Source: Strigomonas culicis (Eukaryota; Euglenozoa; Kinetoplastea; Trypanosomatida; Trypanosomatidae). Taken from it: a DNA stretch of 40,886 nt. The DNA is taken from assembly GCA_000482145.1 (NCBI GenBank), contig AUXH01000104.1, forward strand, positions 1-40,886, in the 5' to 3' direction. Shown in pieces: positions 26,061 to 33,225 of the stretch (positions are counted from its first letter, which is position 1; every line of letters begins with the position of its first letter). Position numbers and translations under genes: made by a program. Below the pieces are notes generated by a model, which searched no databases, was not told the origin of the DNA, and saw only the letters and a list, made by a program, of their open reading frames with translations.

Positions 26061-26849
26061 TCATTTGGTATCTTCTCGACTCCTTTTAAGTCCAGTAGCG
26101 CCGCTAGGATGCGCGTCGCTATGGTTGTAGTTGCGACGTGTTCTATCCTGGAAGTTATTGTTGTTACTGTTGTGGCTATTGCTACTGTTGTTATTATTGT
26201 TACCATTGCCACCGGTGCGATCGTACCTCTGCTGCTGCTGCTGTGGACGGTTGAAGGGACGCCTACCGCCATTGCTGTTGTAGTTATTATTATAGCGATT
26301 CGTGCTTCTGTATTCCCACGTGGAGCCCACCACGGACCCGCTGTTATTGTTGTTCTGGTTTTGATTGCTCCCGCCCATGGTGATCACCATCCCCTGCTTT
26401 GTGATGGGGTCCACCTCCTGCAGTGCGTTCCGCGTGACGTACATGTTCTTTCGGTAGGTTTGGTACTTTGCATCATCTCTATTATTATTATTGTTACTAT
26501 TATCGGAGGCCCTCTTTCGGTTGCGCTCATAGCCGTTCGTTTGGCTAGCGTGGGCACGACGGTCGCGGTCCGCCGTGGGGCCGCCTCCCCCCGCGCGCTG
26601 CTCGGACTCCTGGCCGGGAGGGCTGGGACCGTCCGGCAGCACCGGCGCGGGCGGCTCGACCATAGCCTTGCCGCGGATCTCCCCCTCACACGGCGGCGCC
26701 GCCGCGGCCAGCTCCGTCGTGATGGCGGCCAGCTTCGCATTGCGCTCCGCCTCGTACACGGTCAGCCCTTTAGCGGGCGGCGGCGGCGCGGCGCGCTGGG
26801 ACTTGGGTATGTACGCAAAGTCCAAGTCATCATCAAAGTTGTCGTCCAT
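26061..26849 (-). CDS. Asn/Gln-rich low-complexity protein
   Basis: 262 residues without a recognised domain. The N-terminus is acidic (MDDNFDDDLDFAYIPKSQR) and is followed by a helical segment (YEAERNAKLAAITTELAAA). A middle motif (YQTYRKNMYVTRNALQEVDP) may be a conserved element. From about residue 125 the protein is dominated by Asn runs, with a QQQQQ run and Arg/Gly/Tyr-rich pieces (GGRRPFNRPQ, QDRTRRNYNH), ending in a basic KRSRED tail. This prion-like, RG-containing composition is common in RNA-granule and RNA-binding proteins, which is the most likely setting (inference). The frame extends to 26921, but an acceptor at 26904 places the first usable ATG at 26849. Repeats of AAC/AAT make the gene unusually A/T-rich for this window. 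Confidence 0.75.
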   Translation of the reverse strand: MDDNFDDDLDFAYIPKSQRAAPPPPAKGLTVYEAERNAKLAAITTELAAAAPPCEGEIRGKAMVEPPAPVLPDGPSPPGQESEQRAGGGGPTADRDRRAHASQTNGYERNRKRASDNSNNNNNRDDAKYQTYRKNMYVTRNALQEVDPITKQGMVITMGGSNQNQNNNNSGSVVGSTWEYRSTNRYNNNYNSNGGRRPFNRPQQQQQRYDRTGGNGNNNNNSSNSHNSNNNNFQDRTRRNYNHSDAHPSGATGLKRSREDTK

Positions 26850-26903
26850 CAGTAGAGCGTGTAGTTGTATAGTTATATGTATGTGTATGTGTGAATGTGA
26901 ATG

Positions 26904-26956
26904 CTTTGAAAACAATAACAAACAAAAAAAAAGACATGGAGAAGGAAGTGCACCGT
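26904..26956 (-). promoter_or_regulatory. Predicted trans-splice acceptor for Asn-rich gene
   Basis: Minus-strand CTTCCTTCTCC and a T9 run, then TTGTTTTCAAAG, AG at 26904-26905, 54 nt before the ATG at 26849. Confidence 0.5.
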
Positions 26957-27828
26957 AAAAATGTGTGAAAAAACGCGTGCAACACGGACACTACGAGTCG
27001 AGCATATATCTAAATGACATTTGCTTCCAGTTTCCATCGTGCATATGAGAGGCTGGTCGTGGAGATTCATTATTTACCAGTTGAAGTGAAGAATGATAGT
27101 AGTAAAAGAAAACATATATGTATACGTGTGTATATAGCTATAGCTTTGTTGAGGAACTGTTTCATTTCGAATTGTGGAAAAGAAAAGTGAAGATGAGAAG
27201 AAAAAAACGGAGAACAAACACACAAAAAGCGCACAAACGACAACGACACCACCAACAACAGTTTTGTGATTAGTGTTATCACTAAATGTGGGAACAACGT
27301 ACAGCAATACAGGTAATCAACTATTGTGTCTTTGGTGGATTCGTGAGGTAAAAGGTTCTTAACACTACCTTCCTTTTAAAAAAAAAATCATTAATTGCAT
27401 GAAAAATCACACACTTATAATGAATATCCTTTTGGTCCTCCACTTTTTTTTCCCCCTGTTGTTATCTGTGTAGAAATTATTATTCTTTTCCTTTTTATTT
27501 GTGAAAAAGAAACAGATAAAAACCATGTTATGAAACAGTTCCGTCAAACGAAAAAAAAAAAAGATATAAGAAAAAAGAAAACTCAATGACAAGCATTAAT
27601 CAGAAACTACTTACCTCTTCTGCATTTTTTCTTTAATACCCGATGCTTACTTTTTTTTCCTTTTTCTTATTCCTTCTTTTGCTACTGTTCGTGGGACCTG
27701 CGCGTCTCTAATCTGCTTGACGGTACGGCGGTGCTGCAGACGCACCCATACACATACACACACAGCCAACATGTGTAAAGACGGCAACCCACATCCTTCT
27801 TCCTCGTACGTATTAGTATACTACTTTA

Positions 27829-27836
<8 letters not shown>

Positions 27837-27861
<25 letters not shown>
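27837..27861. repeat. (TA)n microsatellite
   Basis: About twelve uninterrupted TA units in the long gap upstream of the Asn-rich gene, flanked by TATATGTGTA. Confidence 0.9.
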
Positions 27862-28069
27862 TTGCATTTCAATCATTCTATGCTATGCTGGCACGACTAC
27901 TGTCGTCCCCTTGTATCGAGGACATTAAACCACAGCTGTAGAAGCCGAGCCCCGGGGAGAAAAAAAAAGAAAACAATATAATCAAACAAAAAAAAAACAG
28001 AAAAAGGACAGAAACCCCCACACTGCCCGATGCGGTTATACATACGTGGGACGTGGGCTCTCTGCCCCT

Positions 28070-29857
28070 CTAAATCCTGAAATTGGCCTCCTTCAGTAAT
28101 CCCTTACTGCCGCTCTGGTCCGCGGGGGAGTCCAGCAGGTCCAGGCTGAGGTAGTGGCTCTCCGCTGCGTAGACGGGCACCCACATGCGCTTCTTCACAA
28201 TCTTACGCAGCTCCGGCGTGTTGTCGGGCAGCTCCACCGTGGCGACGCCGAGTTCCTGCATCTTGCGGATACAGGCGACCGCGATCTCGGTCGACACGGC
28301 GCGCACCTGCTCGATGGGCGGGTACAGCAGCCCCGCCTCCTTGTCCGCCTGGCTGGGCAGCTGCGCGAGGCGCAGCGCGGCCGCCACGAGCACCTCCTGC
28401 GGGATGCACGTCGGCTGCGCGATGATGCAGCCGAGGCCGACGCCGGGGAAGATGTAGAGGTTGTTGCCCTGCGACGGCTGCAGGATCCTGCCGTTCAGGT
28501 TGATGGCGGGGAAGGGACTGCCGGAGGCCACAATCGCCTTGCCGTTCGACCACTTGTACGCGTCGGACGGCTGGATCTCCGCCTTGCTGGAGGGGTTCGA
28601 CAGCGGGAAGATGATGGGGTGCTCGCAGTTCGCGGCCATGTGCTCCACGATCTCCTTCGTGAAGGCGCCGCCGGCGGCGCTGAGGCCGATGAGCACGGTC
28701 GGCTTCACGTACTCGACGACCTCCTCCAGGCTCGTGAGCTTCTTGTAGTCCTCTGCGGGAATGTCCGCGCGGGCCCACGGCACCTTGTGCTTCGCCAGCG
28801 TGTCGCCGCGCGTCGTCGTCACGAGGCCCTTGCTGTCCACAAAGTAGGTGACCTTGTGCATCTCGTCCTTCGTCGTCTTGAAGTGCGCCGCGGTGACGTC
28901 GGCGATGCTCTCCGCGACGCCGGTGGCGGCCGAGCCCGCGCCGAAGAAGACGATGCGCTGGTCCGCCAGTGACGTGGCGCCGATCTGCGAGAGCGCGGAG
29001 AGGAGGCCGGCCGACACGACCGCGCCGGTGCCCTGGATGTCGTCGTTGAAGCAGCGGTACTTGTTCTGGTAGCGCTCCATCATATCGAAGCAGTGGTTAT
29101 TGCTGAAGTCCTCGAACTGGATGACGGCGGTCGGCCACTCCTCCTTCGCCGCCTCCATGAACTCGTCCAGCAGCTTGTAGAAGGTGGCGTCGTCGCAGCG
29201 ACGCTTGCGGGTGCCGAGGTACAGCGGGTTGTTGCGCAGCGTCAGGTTGTCCGTGCCGCAGTCCATGACGACGGGCAGCACGCGGCCCGGTGAGATGCCG
29301 CCGGCCGCCACGTACAGCGACGTCTTGCCGATGCTGATGCCAATGCCGTTGACGCCGAGATCGCCGAGGCCGAGAATGCGGGAGCCGTCCGTGAGGACAA
29401 TGACCTCCACGTTCTCCTTGCGCGAGTTGCGGATCAGCTTGCGGATGTTGCCAATGTTCTCAATGTCAATGTACAGGCCGTGGTCGTTCGTGTAAAGGTT
29501 GCCGTAGCGCGTGCAGGCCTCGCCAACGGTGGGCGTGTATATGATGGGCAGGCTCTCCTTCAGGTGCTCAATCACAAAGGCGTAGTACAGCGTCACGTTG
29601 GTCGACATCACGTTCCGCAGGTGCTGGTACTTGTTGATGGGTGCATTAAACCGCTGGAACTGCTCCCAGTGGCGCTCGACCTGGTCCTCGAGCGTCTCCA
29701 CGTTGGGCGGCAGCATCCCCTCGATGTTGAGGTGGCGCCGCTCCTCTAGGGTGAAGGCGGTGCCCTTGTTCGTGAAGCGGTTCCGCACAAAGTCCACGCC
29801 GCGCACGCCGCGACGCATGGGGGTGGTCGCCAGGCGAAGGAGGCTCCTCGATAACAT
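28070..29857 (-). CDS. ME: Malic enzyme, mitochondrial
   Basis: Oxidatively decarboxylates malate to pyruvate and CO2 with reduction of NAD(P)+. The 595-residue protein carries the malic N-terminal domain (IYTPTVGEAC near 115, SRILGLGDLGVNGIGI near 160-180) and the malic signature FSNNHCFD followed by CFNDDIQGTGAV near 265-290, which holds the metal-binding acidic residues. The dinucleotide fold follows (FFGAGSAATGVAE near 315). The N-terminus MLSRSLLRLATTPMRRGVRG is a typical mitochondrial presequence, absent from the neighbouring paralogue. T. brucei is known to have one cytosolic and one mitochondrial malic enzyme, and this fits the mitochondrial one. The open frame runs to 30049, but an acceptor at 29905 and the presequence set the ATG at 29857. 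NADP+ specificity is expected from the family but not proven by sequence. Confidence 0.95.
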   Translation of the reverse strand: MLSRSLLRLATTPMRRGVRGVDFVRNRFTNKGTAFTLEERRHLNIEGMLPPNVETLEDQVERHWEQFQRFNAPINKYQHLRNVMSTNVTLYYAFVIEHLKESLPIIYTPTVGEACTRYGNLYTNDHGLYIDIENIGNIRKLIRNSRKENVEVIVLTDGSRILGLGDLGVNGIGISIGKTSLYVAAGGISPGRVLPVVMDCGTDNLTLRNNPLYLGTRKRRCDDATFYKLLDEFMEAAKEEWPTAVIQFEDFSNNHCFDMMERYQNKYRCFNDDIQGTGAVVSAGLLSALSQIGATSLADQRIVFFGAGSAATGVAESIADVTAAHFKTTKDEMHKVTYFVDSKGLVTTTRGDTLAKHKVPWARADIPAEDYKKLTSLEEVVEYVKPTVLIGLSAAGGAFTKEIVEHMAANCEHPIIFPLSNPSSKAEIQPSDAYKWSNGKAIVASGSPFPAINLNGRILQPSQGNNLYIFPGVGLGCIIAQPTCIPQEVLVAAALRLAQLPSQADKEAGLLYPPIEQVRAVSTEIAVACIRKMQELGVATVELPDNTPELRKIVKKRMWVPVYAAESHYLSLDLLDSPADQSGSKGLLKEANFRI

Positions 29858-29904
29858 CGTTGCGCGTGACAGTGGTGTTAATGGTGGCGGTAAGAACGTA
29901 GAGT

Positions 29905-29932
29905 CTGGCGAAAGAAAAGAGAATAAATAAAC
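29905..29932 (-). promoter_or_regulatory. Predicted trans-splice acceptor for mitochondrial malic enzyme
   Basis: Minus-strand TTTATTTATTCTCTTTTCTT then TCGCCAG, AG at 29905-29906, 47 nt before the ATG. It lies inside the longer frame and so removes the upstream 64 residues from the protein. Confidence 0.62.
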
Positions 29933-30271
29933 GGCGCTCTCAAGATTCACACACACAGAAAAAAGAAAGAGAAATTTGTTGATTAGGTAATCAATAATCA
30001 ACTTGCTTCCAAGAAAATAAAAAGAAACAGCAATAAAAAAACAAAACAATATAGAGTTGATAAAAAAGGGAAATGGTAAAGATGAATGATCTGCTTAAAC
30101 AGCGCGATTTTGACTAAGGAAGAAGAAAAGAGAGTAAGACAGTATCGAATTATATTAACAGAAAGGATTCAGCAAATGAGAGACAAAAATTTCCGCATGA
30201 GAGAAGACACATCAATATAAGAAGATACCCCCTCAAAAAAAAAAAAAAACAGAAAAATGAAGTTCCCTTTT

Positions 30272-30291
30272 CCAGTTGCCACCGCAACTGG
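30272..30291. repeat. Perfect 8-bp stem-loop
   Basis: CCAGTTGC, a 4-base loop CACC, and GCAACTGG. It is a GC-balanced hairpin in otherwise A/T-only DNA, probably in the 3' UTR of the upstream malic enzyme mRNA. Confidence 0.85.
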
Positions 30292-30422
30292 AGGCTATCA
30301 ACTAACAATATGTTAGAAGAAACAGGAAAACAAACAAGACCAATTTTCCTCTTTTAACAATTAAAAAAAAAAAATGAAAGAAAAAAAATGTAAATCAAAA
30401 AAGAACAACTACAAAGAAAAGA

Positions 30423-30467
30423 AAGAAAAAAAGAACCTGTGAGAAAAAAAAAGGTTCTTTTTTTCTT
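30423..30467. repeat. Perfect 15-bp inverted repeat
   Basis: Left arm 30423-30437 (AAGAAAAAAAGAACC) and right arm 30453-30467 are exact reverse complements separated by 15 bases. In RNA this would form a long stem in the likely 3' UTR of the upstream malic enzyme. Arms are A/T-rich apart from the GAACC/GGTTC end. Confidence 0.85.
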
Positions 30468-30893
30468 GATCATATACGTGCTTTTGATGAGATGAACATA
30501 TATCTAGTATAACGTACTTTCAATGTTTGATTGTAGTTTTCATTTTTGACGATATATATAATCATATATCTTTTTATTTCTTTCGGTTTTGTTATTTCTT
30601 TTATTTCTGTTTTCTTTTACATCGTGTGCCGTCCTAAATAGTTTAGAACAAAAAAGAAAAAGAAAAAAAAGAAAGGGAGCAAAAAAGAAAAGCAAAGATT
30701 TTCTCTGAAAAAACAAAAACAAAAAAAAAGAAAATTAAATTAGATAGTTGGCAGTTATTATAAAAAGAAAAAAAGAAGAAGACATGTTATGATTCACTAT
30801 CTTTCTTTTCTTTTTTTCTTCCTTTTGTTCTTCTTCATGCCATATTCTTGTTCTTGTTCCTTTTTAGGGTGCTGCTTGCTTGCTGGCGGTTTC

Positions 30894-32608
30894 TTACACC
30901 ACGTAGTCGATACCGAGCTCGGCCGGGTAGTGGGGGATCCACTGGCGGCTCTTCACCAAGGCCAGAAGCGCCTCGCGCTCGCGCGGCAGGTCCTTGTTCG
31001 TGTCAATGCCGAGGCGCTGCGCATCCAGAATGACATCCACGGCGATGTTCGCGGAGATGTTGTGGATGTCATCGAGCGGCGGGTAGAGCTCGCCGGCGGC
31101 CAGCTGCGCCTCCGTGGAGAGCGCGTTGAGCGAGGCAGAGGCCGCGATGAGGAGGTCGTCCGGGATGTAGGTCGGCTGACAGATAGCGCAGCCGAGGCCG
31201 ACGCCGGGGAAGACGTAGAGGTTGTTGCCCTGCGAAGGCTTGAGCGTCTTGCCGTCCAGGACGGTCGGGGGGTAGGGGCTGCCGGCCGCGACGATCGCCT
31301 TGCCGTTCGTCCAGCGGTAGGCGTCGTCCGTGTTGACCTCGGACTTGCTGGTGGGGTTGGACAGCGGGAAGATGATGGGGTGCTCGCAGTTCGCGGCCAC
31401 CTGCTTCACGATCGCCTCCGTGAAGACGGGGCCCACGCCGCCGAGGCCGAGGAGGGCCGTCGGCTTCACGAAGGCGACGGTGGCCTCGAGAGTGGACAGC
31501 TTCTTGCTGTCCTCCTCGGACACGTCCGTGCGGGCGAAGAGCACCTTGTGCGCCGCCAGCGTGTCGCCGCGCGTCGTCGTCACGAGGCCCTTGGTGTCCA
31601 CGAGGTAGAAGGTCTTCAGGACCTCCTCCACGCTGCAGCCGTAGATGCGCGAGGCGAGCTGCGCGATGTTGCGCGCGACGCCGACCGCGGCCGAGCCCGC
31701 GCCAAAGACGACGACGCGCTGCTGCAGCGGCGAGAGGCCGGAGAGCTTGATCGCGTTCAGGAAGCCAGCCGCGATGACCGCGCCGGTGCCCTGGATGTCG
31801 TCGTTGAAGCAGCGGTACTTGTTCTGGTAGCGCTCGAGCACGTCGAAGCAGTGGTTGTTGCTGAAGTCCTCGAACTGGATGACGGCGGTCGGCCACGTCT
31901 TCCTCGTGGCGTCCATGAACTCGTCCATCAGCCCGTAGAACTGCTCGTCGTCGAGGCGGCGCTCGCGGATGCCGAGGTAGTCCTTGTCCTCCAGAAGTCC
32001 TTGTTGTTCGTGCCGCAGTCCATGACGATAGGGAGCACGCGCATGGGGTGGAGGCCGGCGCCGGCAATGTACAGCGAGCACTTGCCGAGGCTGATGCCGA
32101 CACCGTTGCTGCCGAGATCGCCAAGACCGAGAATGCGGGAGCCGTCCGTGATGACGATGATCTCCACCTCGTGGTACTTGGTCTCGCGCAGCACCTCCTC
32201 GAAGCGGCCCTTGAGGAACTTGTTCAGGTACAGACCACGCTCGCGGACGAAGACGCGGCTAAACTTGATGCACGCCTCGCCGACGGTGGGAGTGTAGATG
32301 ACGGGCAGCAGCTCCTCAATGTGGGCAAGGAGGACGGCGTAGTACAGCGTCGTGTTCGTCGCGTGCACGACGGCGAGGTGGCTGTACTTGTTGATGGGCT
32401 TCTCGTAGAGGCAGAGCTGGCGCCACACACGCTCGACTTGCTCCTCCAGCGTCTCCACGGTGGGGGGCAGGCGGGCCAGGATGTGCAGGTCCTCGCGCTG
32501 CTTCATCGTGAAGGCCGTGCCGCGGTTGAGGTAGCGGTTCGTGAGAACGCTGCCGCCGCTGGTGTTGGACACCTTCGGCACGTGATGATGGTCAGTGGGA
32601 ATGGACAT
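30894..32608 (-). CDS. ME: Malic enzyme without presequence, interrupted by one single-base frameshift
   Basis: The second malic enzyme, in tandem with the mitochondrial one and upstream in transcription. The start MSIPTDHHHVPKVSN lacks a presequence, and the end (GIDYVV) lacks a peroxisomal tag, so it is most likely cytosolic. The first frame (32608 to about 31994) covers IYTPTVGEAC, GSRILGLGDLGSNG and VMDCGTNN, then goes off. The second frame (about 31993 to 30894) picks up exactly with LLEDKDYLGIRE and carries FSNNHCFD, CFNDDIQGTGAV and FGAGSAAVGVA to the stop. One missing base near 31993-31995 explains everything: the span is 1,715 bases, one short of 572 codons, which is the family's length. 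No other stop or damage is visible, so a sequencing error or a very recent mutation is more likely than an old pseudogene. Transcript signals look intact (acceptor at 32702). Confidence 0.9.
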
Positions 32609-33225
32609 TTTTTTGTTTTTGTTTGTTTTTGAAAGAAACAAAGAAGGGAATTGAATAACAGTTAAAAAGAGATTTGATGCGATAGCAAGAAGGTATTTTT
32701 ACTGAACGTGTGGAGAAGAAGGAAGAAGAGGAAATAATTTGCTGTATTTAGACGGAATTGATTTATTGGCCAGCATCTGGGCCCATGACTACGCTTGTTG
32801 AAACCATTTTTTGCTTGTTTGTTTTGTAGTATCAACAAATCAGTTATCTAACAAAAGTGTATGTGGTGCGTTTGTAGGCAAACACACGACAGCCGCAAGA
32901 AAAAAAAAACGCCGACGATATCCATATATAAAGAGAGAGAAAAAAAAAGCGAACACATTCAGATGCTCAGTATCCATTGGTTCCTCTTCTCATCCTTAAG
33001 TCGTCTGCTGTGTAATTCTGCGGTGTAAAGTAAAGAGAAGAATGAAAAAGAAAACGCAAGTAGTGCATTACACACAAAAACAAAAAAAGCAAAATGGAAG
33101 CATGAAGCTGTTTTTTTTTTCTTTCTCTCTCTCTTCATTTGATTTTCTTTTATGGTATATGAATGTGAGCTTACATGCAAGTTAAGCAACGTAGCGAGAG
33201 AGAAAGAAAGAGAGCGAGAGAAGCT
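32609..33225. other. Intergenic region, malic enzyme / RAD54
   Basis: 617 bases with no gene. It contains the malic enzyme 5' UTR and acceptor, A runs (32899-32907, 32940-32949), a T11 run at 33111-33121, and a CTCTCTCT stretch near 33125-33134. The purine run at 33193-33220 abuts the RAD54 stop codon and reads as a pyrimidine tract on the transcribed strand, but it is far from the next ATG. Confidence 0.65.
32702..32735 (-). promoter_or_regulatory. Predicted trans-splice acceptor for the frameshifted malic enzyme
   Basis: Minus-strand TTCCTCTTCTTCCTTCTTCTCC followed by ACACGTTCAG, AG at 32702-32703, 93 nt before the ATG at 32608. Confidence 0.62.

Larger units (their letters stand above)
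26850..28069. other. Long intergenic region, Asn-rich gene / mitochondrial malic enzyme
   Basis: The longest gap, 1,220 bases, with no supportable protein gene. It holds the Asn-rich gene's 5' UTR and acceptor, A/T-rich DNA with T and A runs (27378-27387, 27445-27455, 27551-27562, 27650-27670), a (TA)n run at 27837-27861 and a small island richer in G and C at 27895-27957 just outside the malic enzyme 3' end. The short frames on both strands (60-77 residues) are Phe/Ser/Leu or Lys-rich readings of the tracts. A long 3' UTR or a non-coding RNA cannot be excluded. Confidence 0.6.
29858..30893. other. Intergenic region between the two malic enzyme genes
   Basis: 1,036 bases of extremely A/T-rich DNA with many A tracts and no gene. 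The 5' UTR and acceptor of the mitochondrial enzyme lie at the left end; the rest should be the 3' UTR of the other malic enzyme. Two perfect inverted repeats stand out (30272-30291 and 30423-30467) and are listed separately. Confidence 0.7.

Noticed and set aside
27070..27307. Overlapping 75-77 codon minus frames in the long gap
   Set aside because: Phe/Leu/Val-rich readings of A/T-rich sequence in two frames, no acceptor logic and no conserved feature.
27837..27861. TATA-like promoter in the (TA)n run
   Set aside because: It is a simple microsatellite; RNA polymerase II transcription here is polycistronic and does not start at gene-proximal TATA boxes.
30789..32297. 502-codon + strand frame opposite the frameshifted malic enzyme
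   Set aside because: Antisense shadow; the minus strand is clearly malic enzyme.
30894..32608. Programmed ribosomal frameshift in the malic enzyme
   Set aside because: No slippery heptamer or downstream structure visible at 31993, and no malic enzyme is known to use one; a missing base is simpler.
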